Assembly (NCBI GenBank): GCA_964343195.1
Contig: CAYFIR010000067.1
Coordinates: 1-34,117 of the forward strand
Length of the DNA stretch: 34,117 nt
Source of the DNA: CAYVAP01 sp964343195
GTDB lineage: Bacteria > Bacteroidota > Bacteroidia > J057
Reading direction: 5' to 3'
The notes beneath the pieces are model-generated. The model saw only the letters and a list, made by a program, of their open reading frames with translations. It did not search any database and was not told the origin of the DNA. A program made the translations under genes and the position numbers. This document shows, piece by piece, positions 1-8,186 of the stretch (position 1 is the first letter of the stretch; each line of letters opens with the position of its first letter).

Positions 1-93
1 GCTTGTGCGAGAGAGGGAGGAACCCAGGATTTTTTAGAGCTACTTGCTCTCCTATAGCGGTTCAACCTTTGTAGAAGGGGGCCAAATGCCTAT

Positions 94-110
94 CGACCCT
101 AGAAGGGTCG
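94..110 (-). terminator. hairpin downstream of mfd, possible terminator
   Basis: A 7-bp inverted repeat, CGACCCT (94-100) and AGGGTCG (104-110), with a 3-base loop lies about 40 bases past the mfd stop codon. No T-run follows it on the minus strand, so it is not a convincing intrinsic terminator; it could protect the mRNA 3' end. The rest of 1-150 shows nothing else recognisable. Confidence 0.3.
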
Positions 111-150
111 GACCTTGCGATTGCCTTGACGAGCGTCGCCCAGTTTTCTA

Positions 151-3100
151 TCAAGCTTCTTCCACCTCCTCCGGGTACATAAACCGATGCAATTCCTTCA
201 GCAGGGTCAGCACCCGCTTGATGGTCTTGACCTCGCGGTAGATGATCGAGAGGAATTTGTCGGATTCCTTGATCTTGACGCGGGCAGAGAAGGTCTGCAC
301 GTATTCGATCAGGTGGGGGAAGGCCTCGCTCTGATAGAAAGGCGACTCGCGGTCGCTGACGAAGAAAAAGCGCAGCATATCTCCCTTGAGCACAATGCGC
401 TCCACCCCAATGCGGCGAGCCAGGTCCTGTGCCCGGCTGGCGTCAAAGAGCGCTAGCACCGGCCCCGGCATCGGCCCAAAGCGGTCGATCATCTCGCGCT
501 GAATCTCGCGCAGTTCCTCTTCTTTCTCCGCCCCGGCAATGCGCCGGTAAAACTTCAGGCGCTCGGGAATGCTGGGCACGTATAGCTCAGGCAATCGCAT
601 CTCCAGGTCAAGGTCGAGCTTGACGTCGTCCACGATGATCTTCTTGCGCTCGGCTATCTCGTCGGCAAAGAGATCTCCAAAGTTTTCCTCCTTCAATTCC
701 TGCACGGCCTCGTCCAGGATCTTGTGGTACATGTCGTAGCCTACCTCCGTGATGAAACCACTCTGGTTGGCACCCAGCAGGTCGCCCGCTCCACGGATGT
801 CGAGGTCGCGCAGCGCGATGTGAAAGCCGCTGCCCAGGTCGCTGAATTCCTCCATGGCCTTGAGGCGCTTGCGGGCATCTTGGGTGAGCGATATTTCCGG
901 TGGTGCGATCAGGTAGCAGAAGGCTTTCCGGTTGGAGCGCCCTACCCTGCCCCGCATCTGATGCAGCTCGGAGAGGCCAAATTTGTTGGCCTCATTGATG
1001 ATGATGGTGTTGGCGTTGGAGATGTCGAGCCCTGACTCGACGATGGTGGTTGCCACCAGCACGTCGTAGCTGCCTTCGATGAAGTTGGTCATGACCTTTT
1101 CCAACTGCGTCCCCGTCATCTGTCCGTGGGCCACCTTGATTCGCGCGTCGGGCACCAGTTTCTTGATTCCACCCGCGACTTCTTCGATGTCTTTTACCCT
1201 CGGATGAATGAAGAAGACCTGCCCGCCCCGCTTCAGTTCATAGACGATGGCGTCGCGGATTTTTTCGGGCGAAAAGCTCACCACCGTCGTCTCGATGGGC
1301 TGACGGTTAGGTGGTGGCGTGGTGATGACCGACAGGTCGCGAATCCCCGCAAGCGAAAACTGCAGGGTCCGCGGGATCGGCGTCGCCGTCAGGGTCAGGG
1401 TATCGACATTGGCACGCATCAGCTTGAGTTTCTCTTTAACTCCTACGCCAAAACGCTGTTCCTCATCGATGATCAACAGCCCCAAATCCCTGAATTTCAC
1501 GTCTTTGGAAACAATGCGATGGGTTCCAATGAGGATGTCCACCTCGCCTCGCTCGACTTTGGCCAGGGTCTCCTTCACATCCGCTGTGGATTTAAAGCGG
1601 TTGATGTAATCGACCTTGATGTCCATGCTTTTCAGCCGATCTCGAAAGGTCTTGTAGTGCTGCACAGCCAGAATAGTCGTCGGCACCAAGACGGCCACCT
1701 GCTTGCCATCAAAGGCCGCTTTGAACGCCGCCCTGATCGCCACTTCGGTTTTTCCGAAGCCGACATCCCCACACACCAGCCGGTCCATGGGGTGGGCCTG
1801 CTCCATGTCGCGCTTGACTTCGTCAGAGCTTTTGGCCTGATCGGGGGTGTCTTCGTACATGAAGTTGGCCTCCAGCTCGCGGTGCAGGTAGTTATCCTCG
1901 GAGAAGGCAAAACCTGGTGCCGCCTTGCGCTTGGCATAGAGGTTCACGAGGTCAAAGGCCAGCTCCTTGACGCGGGCTTTGGTCTTGGCCTTGGCGGTGG
2001 ACCAGGCGGGCGAACCGAGCTTGGAAAGCTTGGGCAGCGATCCTTCCTTGCCAGTGTATTTCGAGACCTTGTGCAGCGAATTGACGTTCACGTAGATCGC
2101 ATCGCCGTTTTTGTACATGATTTTGATCGCCTCCTGGGTGTGCTGCCCTACCTTGATGGTGTGCAATCCCGCGAATTTCCCAATCCCGTGGGTAACGTGG
2201 GTAACGTAGTCCCCAGGGTTGAGTTCGCGGAGTTCCTGGAGGGTAATCGCCTGGGAACGCTGCTTGCTGGCGCCGGTCTTGTAGCGGTGATAGCGATCGA
2301 AGATCTGGTGATCGGTATAGCAGGCCATCTTGAGGCGATGGTCCCAAAATCCTTCGTGCAGGTCTGAAATCACCCCGCTGAAGTGAACGTCCGGATCGAT
2401 TTCTTCGAAGATCTCGGTCAGCCGCTGGATCTGTTTTTCATTCTCCGAAAAGACCAGGTTCTCGATGTCGTTGGCGGTGTTTTGCTTCAGGTGGTCAGCC
2501 AGCAGGTTGAACTCCTTCTGGAAGGCCGGTTGGGCCGATCCTTTCCATTCCAGCACTTCCTCCTGCACCTTGAAATAGCTCTCCTGATTCAGCTCCACCA
2601 CCGTGAACTGCTTGATTTCTTTGCGGAAGGCATCGGCGGAGAAGTAGAGGTCTTCAGGTTCCTGGCTACTGGCCGCTCCGCCCGACTTTTCCATCAACGC
2701 CAAAAAGTGCTCCTCGGCTTTCTGGTAGGTACGGTCCAGGTCGGCAGCCACGAAATCGAGGTTGCGCGCCAGGATGAGCGACTTGGTGGAAATATAATCG
2801 AGGAAGGAGACTTTCTCCTCCTTGATAAGCTGCCGCTGGATGTTCGGGATCAGCGATACCCGCTTGACCTCCTCGTCTGACATCTGGGAAACAGGGTCGA
2901 AAGTGCGGATGCTTTCCACCGTTTCGAAATCCAACTGAACGCGATAGGGCAGGTCATGCGCAAAGCTGAAGACGTCGATGATGTCGCCCCTTACGGCAAA
3001 CTGGCCCGGCTCATAGACGTAGTCTTCGCGCTCAAAGCCATATTCTTCCAGCACCTCCACGATGAATTCCTGGCCCAGTTCTTCGCCCTTTTTGACCTCC

Positions 3101-3534
3101 AGGGTGTTTTTGACCAGCGAGCGCTTGTTGATGACCTTTTCGTTCAGTGCTTCGGCAAACGTAACGATCACCTGCCGCCCGGACTTGGTGTGGTTGAGTT
3201 CGTTGAGCACCTCAGCGCGGAGTAGCACGTTGGCGTTGTCGATTTCCTCCACCTGATAGGGCCGCTTGTACGATGCCGGGAACAGCAGAATGTGCTTTTT
3301 GGGCATCAGCGCCTTGAGGTCGTTGTGGAAGTAAAGCGCTTCTTCCTTGTCGTTGAGGACGATGACGACGTTGCGATGCGTCTGCCGATACAGCGCCGCA
3401 GCGATAAATGCAGGCTGAGACCCCGCCAGCCCCTTCACCTGAAATTTGCCCTCGGTGCTTTCTTTCACCTTTTCGGCAAAAGTAAGTAGCTCGGGATGTT
3501 GTTGATAGCGATGAAGGATGTCGTCTAGGTGCAT
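151..3534 (-). CDS. mfd: transcription-repair coupling factor Mfd
   Basis: Mfd is an ATP-driven DNA translocase that removes RNA polymerase stalled at lesions and recruits UvrA for transcription-coupled excision repair in the cytoplasm. The 1127-residue product has the usual length. In order it shows an N-terminal UvrB-homology module, a CarD-like RNA-polymerase-interaction domain near residues 438-500 (GDYVTHVTHGIGKFAGL), a Walker A loop near 590 (GDVGFGKTEVA), the DEEQRFG box near 690, the TATPIPRTL motif, the RecG-like QMRGRVGRS motif and the C-terminal TRCF domain ending in an acidic tail. The ATG at 3534 directly abuts a run of 7-bp repeats. The gene appears monocistronic, with a Bacteroidota-like -7 element about 200 bases upstream. 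The long ORFs on the opposite strand are shadows. Identification is secure. Confidence 0.97.
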   Translation of the reverse strand: MHLDDILHRYQQHPELLTFAEKVKESTEGKFQVKGLAGSQPAFIAAALYRQTHRNVVIVLNDKEEALYFHNDLKALMPKKHILLFPASYKRPYQVEEIDNANVLLRAEVLNELNHTKSGRQVIVTFAEALNEKVINKRSLVKNTLEVKKGEELGQEFIVEVLEEYGFEREDYVYEPGQFAVRGDIIDVFSFAHDLPYRVQLDFETVESIRTFDPVSQMSDEEVKRVSLIPNIQRQLIKEEKVSFLDYISTKSLILARNLDFVAADLDRTYQKAEEHFLALMEKSGGAASSQEPEDLYFSADAFRKEIKQFTVVELNQESYFKVQEEVLEWKGSAQPAFQKEFNLLADHLKQNTANDIENLVFSENEKQIQRLTEIFEEIDPDVHFSGVISDLHEGFWDHRLKMACYTDHQIFDRYHRYKTGASKQRSQAITLQELRELNPGDYVTHVTHGIGKFAGLHTIKVGQHTQEAIKIMYKNGDAIYVNVNSLHKVSKYTGKEGSLPKLSKLGSPAWSTAKAKTKARVKELAFDLVNLYAKRKAAPGFAFSEDNYLHRELEANFMYEDTPDQAKSSDEVKRDMEQAHPMDRLVCGDVGFGKTEVAIRAAFKAAFDGKQVAVLVPTTILAVQHYKTFRDRLKSMDIKVDYINRFKSTADVKETLAKVERGEVDILIGTHRIVSKDVKFRDLGLLIIDEEQRFGVGVKEKLKLMRANVDTLTLTATPIPRTLQFSLAGIRDLSVITTPPPNRQPIETTVVSFSPEKIRDAIVYELKRGGQVFFIHPRVKDIEEVAGGIKKLVPDARIKVAHGQMTGTQLEKVMTNFIEGSYDVLVATTIVESGLDISNANTIIINEANKFGLSELHQMRGRVGRSNRKAFCYLIAPPEISLTQDARKRLKAMEEFSDLGSGFHIALRDLDIRGAGDLLGANQSGFITEVGYDMYHKILDEAVQELKEENFGDLFADEIAERKKIIVDDVKLDLDLEMRLPELYVPSIPERLKFYRRIAGAEKEEELREIQREMIDRFGPMPGPVLALFDASRAQDLARRIGVERIVLKGDMLRFFFVSDRESPFYQSEAFPHLIEYVQTFSARVKIKESDKFLSIIYREVKTIKRVLTLLKELHRFMYPEEVEEA

Positions 3535-3599
3535 AGAAGAAAGAGGTCAGAAGAGAGAAGTCAGAAGTCAGATCGGCTTCGCCTGTCAGAAGTCAGAGA
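3535..3599 (-). repeat. 7-bp tandem micro-repeats in the mfd leader
   Basis: Read on the minus strand, the bases directly before the mfd ATG break into heptamers: TCTGACT, TCTGACT, TCTCTCT, TCTGACC, TCTTTCT, then TCT and ATG (3535-3572). Two more units occur at about 3586-3599 after an 11-base interruption. The array therefore forms the ribosome-binding region of mfd. A 12-bp inverted repeat (3588-3599 with 3619-3630, loop of 19 bases) is made partly from one unit. Confidence 0.7.
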
Positions 3600-3630
3600 A
3601 AAGGATCTATTACTTTAATCTCTGACTTCT
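3588..3630. repeat. 12-bp perfect inverted repeat upstream of mfd
   Basis: AGAAGTCAGAGA (3588-3599) is the exact reverse complement of TCTCTGACTTCT (3619-3630), separated by 19 bases. It could fold in the mfd 5' leader. No T-run follows on either side, so it is not a terminator. The rest of 3535-3855 (321 bases between mfd and the nuclease-like gene) shows only the promoter-like element described separately. Confidence 0.6.
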
Positions 3631-3734
3631 CTCAGCGCAGCGGTCTGACAGTGAAACGATCTGACAGCCCTGCGGTCTGGCTTCTTCAAATAGCGATTCG
3701 CCCAAACCTCATCTACGAGGCTCAGGCGGCGGCA

Positions 3735-3742
3735 CAAAGGTA
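3735..3742 (-). promoter_or_regulatory. candidate -7 promoter box for mfd
   Basis: On the minus strand this reads TACCTTTG, a full match to the Bacteroidota -7 consensus TAnnTTTG. Transcription would start near 3728 and give mfd a leader of about 190 bases. No clear -33 TTTG is visible, so support is the -7 box and its position only. Confidence 0.4.
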
Positions 3743-3855
3743 AGGATAGAAAACGGGATGGAGAAGGGAAGGTTTAAGGGAAGCAGGACTTACCGATAAA
3801 ACCTATGGAGCCGCAGGAAAAGGCTGCTCATGGAGATTCTCGTCGGCAAAGGGCA

Positions 3856-4728
3856 TTACAATCCCATCTCTGCAAGGATTTCTTCGACTTCTACCTCTGT
3901 ACCCCCCACCTGATGAGCGATTTCCTGGGGAGATGCCCCAGATTGATATAGCTTGACGATCTGCATCGCAAGCTGCATGCCTTCTGCTCTGCCTTTTGAC
4001 AGGCCTTTTGACAGGCCAGTTTCTTCTGCCTCGGCGATCAGGGTGCGTTCACTGCTGATGCTGTCCCAGTATTTGTCGTAGGCGTCTAACTCCGCCTGGG
4101 TGAAAGCGCTCTCGGCCAGTTGCTCGATGGCCTCCCTGATTTCAGGGATGGCTTGCAAATCCTCCGGAGGATGCTCGGTATGCTCTTCTATCTCGGTGAG
4201 ATAGCGCAACCACAAGACCTGCAGCTTCTTCTCAGTCAAGTTCCTGGCTTTGAATTTGGGGAGCTCCACAAAGATCAGCTCCAGGCCTTCGATCCGCTTG
4301 TGCGTGAGCTGACTATGCGTCATCGCATAGTGGTGGTAGTACTGATCGGTGTCGTGCTCATAGTTTTCGTTGACCAGGCTAAGGGCATACACTGGCTTGA
4401 GGCCCTTGTACTTGCTGCCCCGCTCCAACTGCTTGACATAGGCCTTCGAAGCGTTGAACAACACCCGATACTTGAAGCTATCGGTCCAAAGCATCTGCAT
4501 CTCCACGATGAACTGCCGACCGTGGTTATCGGTGCAGCGCACATCAACGATGGAATACTTCAAATCGGGTACCTCAGGTACCAGATCGGAGGGAAGGTAC
4601 TCCAAGGAGACAATCTCCTGCCCCTCCTTTAGCGGCAATAGCCCATTGAGGAGGCTGCGTAACAGGTGGGGATGCTGCCCAAAGATTTTCTTAAAGACAA
4701 GGTCATTTTTGGGATCGAGGTAACGCAT
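3856..4728 (-). CDS. Rpn-family PD-(D/E)XK nuclease / putative transposase
   Basis: The 290-residue protein begins with the signature YLDPKNDLVFKKIFG of the Rpn/PDDEXK family (recombination-promoting nucleases, often labelled 'putative transposase'). The likely active-site acidic residues are in VDVRCTD (about residues 62-68) and FIVEMQ (about 73-78), an E-x-Q form of the PD-(D/E)XK core. The C-terminus has a glycine-rich linker repeat (GLSKGLSKGRAEG) followed by a short helical tail found in this family. Relatives are known to promote RecA-independent recombination through DNA cleavage. No terminal inverted repeats or target duplications were seen, so it is not part of a recognisable IS. Genes of this family are usually patchily distributed and multicopy. 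Confidence 0.85.
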   Translation of the reverse strand: MRYLDPKNDLVFKKIFGQHPHLLRSLLNGLLPLKEGQEIVSLEYLPSDLVPEVPDLKYSIVDVRCTDNHGRQFIVEMQMLWTDSFKYRVLFNASKAYVKQLERGSKYKGLKPVYALSLVNENYEHDTDQYYHHYAMTHSQLTHKRIEGLELIFVELPKFKARNLTEKKLQVLWLRYLTEIEEHTEHPPEDLQAIPEIREAIEQLAESAFTQAELDAYDKYWDSISSERTLIAEAEETGLSKGLSKGRAEGMQLAMQIVKLYQSGASPQEIAHQVGGTEVEVEEILAEMGL

Positions 4729-5212
4729 GCTCGAAGATACGGATTATGGTGCAAGATGATGCGATTCTGCGAGATGAAATGGGTGCCTGTGCCCTGGTGA
4801 CGCCCCACTTGTCAACACGCAGCCACGAAGTCCAGCACAGCATTCGGGAGGAGGTTCTATAGAGCGGGATGACAGCAACTCGCCGATAACTGGCGCACAC
4901 TTTCTACCAAACAAAAAAACTGCATACAGTCTATTACTCCACCATTACCTTCAGCCCCTGATCCCCGATACGTAGCCAGTAAATCCCCGGGCTGAGGCCA
5001 GAGACGTCCAGCTTGATATCCGTTGAGTTTGTATCGAGCTCCTGACTCTGCAACTCCTTCCCAGTCAGGTCATGCCACACGGCTTGATCCAGATATTTTC
5101 CTTCGGAATTGTGGAGCAGGAGAATTATCAGCCAAGCACCATACAAAAAAACACCAACCGACTCATATATGTAAGTTTATCCAAAATTAATGATAGATTT
5201 AGCAAACACACA
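4729..5212. other. intergenic region with gene remnant
   Basis: This 484-base stretch lies between the divergent nuclease-like and LuxR-type genes. It holds the T9SS sorting-domain fragment at 4934-5146 and an AT-rich stretch (5147-5212) that should contain the promoter of the LuxR-type gene (TAGATTTA near 5194 is a weak -7 match). Nothing else was recognised at 4729-4933. Confidence 0.5.
4934..5146 (-). pseudogene. remnant of a T9SS C-terminal sorting domain
   Basis: The 70-codon open frame encodes, from about residue 24, VWHDLTGKELQ followed by LDVSGLSPGIYWLRIGDQG and KVMVE. This is the pattern of a type A T9SS sorting domain (…DLTGR…, …VSGLPPGIYFLRI…, final short strand), which normally ends a large secreted protein. 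Here there is no ATG, no signal peptide and no body domain. Upstream the frame meets a stop within about 30 bases and the sequence becomes the AT-rich region before the LuxR-type gene. I infer the 3' end of a secreted-protein gene whose 5' part was lost, with the junction close to 5146. Confidence 0.7.
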
Positions 5213-5941
5213 ATGTCGCCAATCACAATCCCCGCACAAATGACCGAAAAAGAATCTCTACTAGCACAGCAGCAAGAGCTCTTCATTGTTGAAAAGCTTC
5301 TGAGCGAACAGGCTCTTACACTCAACGAGTTGGAATTAATACTCCCGGTCCCATTCCACGTTAATAGCATGGAAGACACCTCACTCATTTATGCAAGTAA
5401 AAGCTGTTGCGATCATTTTGGCTTTGACAAGGAAGAACTGATCCCCTTCAGTGCTGAGCAGTTAGCAAGTCTTATAACCCCTGACACTCTCGAACATGTG
5501 ACCCCCAGGTTTATTTCATTTTATAGTGAAAGAGATTCACACAAGGTCTACTCAGACTTTCAACAAATCGTTCGACGAGGAAAAGCGGAACCAGAGTGGG
5601 TTTTTACTGCTACCAAAATATATAATGCCCTTGAAGCTCCTATCTGTCTGAGTATCCCCGTTTCCCAGATGGGGAATCTAAACAAGCAACTCAGTGGATT
5701 GCTTGATGATAACCTATTTATCAAAAAGAACTACCTAAAGTTTGCTAGCCTGACGAAGCAGGAGCGAGAAATACTGAAACTGATCGTCAGCGGACATAAA
5801 CGCCAGGACATCGCAGATCAGCTATTTATCTCCGTACATACATATGATACCCACCGAAAAAATATCCGCAAAAAGCTTGAGACAAAATCCCTGAGTGAAT
5901 TAATCCGATACGCAAATGCATTTGGGGTGTTCGAGGAATAG
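5213..5941 (+). CDS. LuxR-family regulator with PAS-like sensor domain
   Basis: A 242-residue transcription factor. Residues about 40-160 look like a PAS-type sensor (FHVNSMEDTSLIYASKSCCDHFGFDKEEL). Residues 177-238 form a LuxR/GerE helix-turn-helix: FASLTKQEREILKLIVSGHKRQDIADQLFIS, then HTYDTHRKNIRKKL. No receiver domain or membrane segment is present, so it probably senses a cytoplasmic ligand or protein partner. The frame stays open to an ATG at 5072, but 5072-5146 overlaps the antisense T9SS remnant, so I choose the ATG at 5213; 5240 is an alternative. It lies 99 bases before the methyltransferase on the same strand, with an 18-bp palindrome directly after its stop. Base composition is clearly AT-richer than mfd or the VWA gene. 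Ligand unknown. Confidence 0.85.
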   Translation: MSPITIPAQMTEKESLLAQQQELFIVEKLLSEQALTLNELELILPVPFHVNSMEDTSLIYASKSCCDHFGFDKEELIPFSAEQLASLITPDTLEHVTPRFISFYSERDSHKVYSDFQQIVRRGKAEPEWVFTATKIYNALEAPICLSIPVSQMGNLNKQLSGLLDDNLFIKKNYLKFASLTKQEREILKLIVSGHKRQDIADQLFISVHTYDTHRKNIRKKLETKSLSELIRYANAFGVFEE

Positions 5942-5944
5942 AAT

Positions 5945-5962
5945 ATACCCGAATTCGGGTAT
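5945..5962. promoter_or_regulatory. 18-bp perfect palindrome, candidate operator
   Basis: ATACCCGAATTCGGGTAT is an exact palindrome four bases after the LuxR-type stop codon and 78 bases before the methyltransferase ATG. The size matches operators of LuxR-type dimers (lux boxes are about 20-bp inverted repeats). No T-run follows (TGAAATGG), so it is not a terminator. Binding by the neighbouring regulator is inference. Confidence 0.5.
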
Positions 5963-6040
5963 TGAAATGGCTTCCATGATGAATCTAACTTGCCAGGGTA
6001 ATTATTCAACCATTCCATTAACCTGTCATTCCCCTTTATC

Positions 6041-6946
6041 ATGGAAGCCGTTGCTAACAACCTCGCCCAACATTTGGCCTATGTTCATCAGCTAGTACAG
6101 CAGGGTGGACCGAATCCAGGGGAATATCAAGAGCATCTATCCTGGCATAACCAGCTAAACGCTGAAAAAAGGGCGGGAATTTGGTCCGAAAAAGACCTTC
6201 ACCAAATTCGCACAGCATTTGGTGAAGCCTTTTCTCCTCAGACGTTACAGGGATTTGTATTTCATCGCCCTCATGGATACCCGGGCGACTTTGAAATAAT
6301 CGAAAAGATCTACACCCGACACATATCTAAAGATCCCAAGCTTCGCAAATACGACCTTTTCTTCCAGGCCCAGTCAGCCCCGAAGGCTGTCCGAAACCGG
6401 AAGCAGTACTTTAAGTCTATTCTGAAAAGCAAAATTGATCAGAGTCAAGAGCCGGTCTCCATTCTAAATCTGGCTTCTGGCCCATGTCGTGGAGTCGCAG
6501 AGTTTCTGGAAGAAAATCCTCATGCTGAATTTCATATGGATTGCCTGGAAATCGATGCCAATGCAATTGCTTATGCGAGGAGTTTGTTAGGAGGGATGAA
6601 TAGTGGCCGTATTAAATTTATCAAAGGCAATGTTTTCCGATTTATTCCGGATCAACAGTACGATCTAGTCTGGTCAGCAGGACTTTTTGACTACTTCGAC
6701 AATCAAGTATTTGAAAAATTATTACGCAGGTTTCTCGGTGCTGTAACAAAAAGTGGAGAGATGATAGTTGGCAATTTCCAGCCAGCCAATCCTACGGTTC
6801 ACTACATGGAAGCATTAGCAAACTGGCATCTTCATCATCGAGACCCCCGATCACTTAAACAGCTTTTGCAAAAAGTAGGTGCTAACGATTTCTCAATTGA
6901 GTCAGAGCCCGAGGGTATAAACCTGTTTATCCGAATTAAAGCATAA
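6041..6946 (+). CDS. class I SAM methyltransferase, PhcB-like
   Basis: A 301-residue soluble protein. The N-terminal half carries HRPHGYPGDFEII (75-87), a signature I associate with the family annotated as extracellular-factor 3-hydroxypalmitate methyl ester biosynthesis (PhcB-like) methyltransferases. The SAM-binding fold follows: motif I ILNLASGPCRG (141-151), an acidic strand end MDCLEID (166-172) and DLVWSAGLFDYF (208-219). PhcB-type enzymes methylate the carboxyl group of 3-hydroxy fatty acids to make a diffusible signal; whether this protein uses fatty acids is inferred from the family resemblance and from the desaturase 49 bases downstream. It could instead modify another lipid or small molecule. 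Methyltransferase assignment is firm; substrate is not. Confidence 0.8.
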   Translation: MEAVANNLAQHLAYVHQLVQQGGPNPGEYQEHLSWHNQLNAEKRAGIWSEKDLHQIRTAFGEAFSPQTLQGFVFHRPHGYPGDFEIIEKIYTRHISKDPKLRKYDLFFQAQSAPKAVRNRKQYFKSILKSKIDQSQEPVSILNLASGPCRGVAEFLEENPHAEFHMDCLEIDANAIAYARSLLGGMNSGRIKFIKGNVFRFIPDQQYDLVWSAGLFDYFDNQVFEKLLRRFLGAVTKSGEMIVGNFQPANPTVHYMEALANWHLHHRDPRSLKQLLQKVGANDFSIESEPEGINLFIRIKA

Positions 6947-6995
6947 ACATCGATTGATATAGATTCATTGAACCTAGCTTTTCAACAACAAAAAG

Positions 6996-7994
6996 ATGAC
7001 ACAAACCCCAAACCCAATCGGGTACTATACAAAACAGCTCAGAGATATAGTTCCACAGGAAGCTTATAGTCTAGCAACCTACAAACTGATTCCGATGGCT
7101 ATTCATTCCTCACTTATCTTGGGATACTTGTCAATCATAAAGCTTTTCCCCAACGTTTGGATCACCATCTTTTTATCAATTTTGATGGGAATATCCATAG
7201 CTTGTCTTTTCCTTTATTCCCACGAGCTTTCTCATGGTACAATAGTCAAAAAGCAGCCACAGCTATACCTGTTGGAAAATTTTTTTTGGGCATTTAGTGG
7301 AATTCCTCCCACTGTCTGGCGAAGGGTGCATAATTATTCTCATCACTCCCATATGAATACATACAACGACCCAGACAGGAAGACATTTAAATCAGAGAGA
7401 ACCCCTTTAAACAAGCTTTACAACCTATTCATTTATCCCAATAAAGCCTTAAGGTACTCTATTACCGTTGGCTTTGCGATGATGTTTTATTCTACAAAGC
7501 ATATTCTTGCCGTCTTTTACCCAAAGGGGGCAATGCCTCAGATTGTAACACATCGCCCCAATTATACGCCAAAAGATGTTATGCGTATAGCTTTTGAACT
7601 CCTGTTCATCCTTGTGTTTTGGCTAACAATAATCCTATATATCGGATCCCCTTATGGCCCCCTAGCCTGTTTTATATCATGGCTTGTCTATTCTGCGGCT
7701 GTGATCACCTTTATCATTACCCAGCATTTAAGGGACCAAGTGTTTATTGAGACTCCCGATCCGTTCATGACTACAACATCTGTCATCATTCCGAAATGGC
7801 TAGATAAGATCATTGATTGGCACTCTTTCCACGTCGAACATCACCTATTTCCAGGCATTAACTTCGATTACTATCCAGTAATCAGCAAAAAAATCCAAGA
7901 ACGATTTCCAGACCAATATGAGCGAATTCCTCTATTCCAGGCCATAAAGGAGAGCTATGATAAGGACGTTTTCCTAGATGACCCGCTTACATGA
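6996..7994 (+). CDS. membrane fatty-acid desaturase
   Basis: A 332-residue integral membrane di-iron desaturase. The three histidine boxes are complete: HELSH (76-80), HNYSHH (112-117) and HVEHH (279-283), with a further QH at about 243-244. Hydrophobic segments occupy about 33-75, 155-175, 200-217 and 222-243, the usual arrangement with the boxes on the cytoplasmic face. Enzymes of this family insert a double bond in an acyl chain using O2 and an electron donor; chain and position cannot be read from sequence. It is the last gene of the regulator-methyltransferase-desaturase run and is followed by a strong terminator, which supports co-transcription with the methyltransferase. AT-rich like its two upstream partners. 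Confidence 0.9.
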   Translation: MTQTPNPIGYYTKQLRDIVPQEAYSLATYKLIPMAIHSSLILGYLSIIKLFPNVWITIFLSILMGISIACLFLYSHELSHGTIVKKQPQLYLLENFFWAFSGIPPTVWRRVHNYSHHSHMNTYNDPDRKTFKSERTPLNKLYNLFIYPNKALRYSITVGFAMMFYSTKHILAVFYPKGAMPQIVTHRPNYTPKDVMRIAFELLFILVFWLTIILYIGSPYGPLACFISWLVYSAAVITFIITQHLRDQVFIETPDPFMTTTSVIIPKWLDKIIDWHSFHVEHHLFPGINFDYYPVISKKIQERFPDQYERIPLFQAIKESYDKDVFLDDPLT

Positions 7995-8069
7995 CAAACC
8001 TTCGTTGAACATAGTTATTGGATTATCACCTCAGGGAAAGCGTTCAAAAAACCTGACGTGTAATGAAGG

Positions 8070-8100
8070 CCGACCCCTTGGGTCGGTCTGTTTCTTTTTC
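8070..8100 (+). terminator. intrinsic terminator after the desaturase
   Basis: CCGACCC (8070-8076), a 3-base loop and GGGTCGG (8080-8086) form a 7-bp GC-rich stem, followed by TCTGTTTCTTTTTC. It closes the three-gene plus-strand unit. Confidence 0.8.
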
Positions 8101-8186
8101 CAACCTCCCCCAACTACCCACCGTCTTTACCCGTACCAAAAGCTTCACGGCTTGAAATTTATTTCCAACACAAACATTCCAACCCC

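Noticed and set aside
1..60. possible tRNA end (GAGAGGGAGGAACCC)
   Set aside because: No acceptor stem, anticodon arm or T-loop consensus GTTCGA can be assembled around it.
1126..2367. 413-codon plus-strand ORF opposite mfd
   Set aside because: It is antisense to well-conserved Mfd motifs, has no recognisable domain and reflects GC-rich codon use on the coding strand.
5072..5212. longer N-terminus for the LuxR-type protein
   Set aside because: The added 47 residues overlap the antisense sorting-domain remnant and do not resemble a PAS or regulator N-terminus.
5945..5962. palindrome as an intrinsic terminator of the LuxR-type gene
   Set aside because: No T-run follows on either strand and there is no loop; operator is the better reading.
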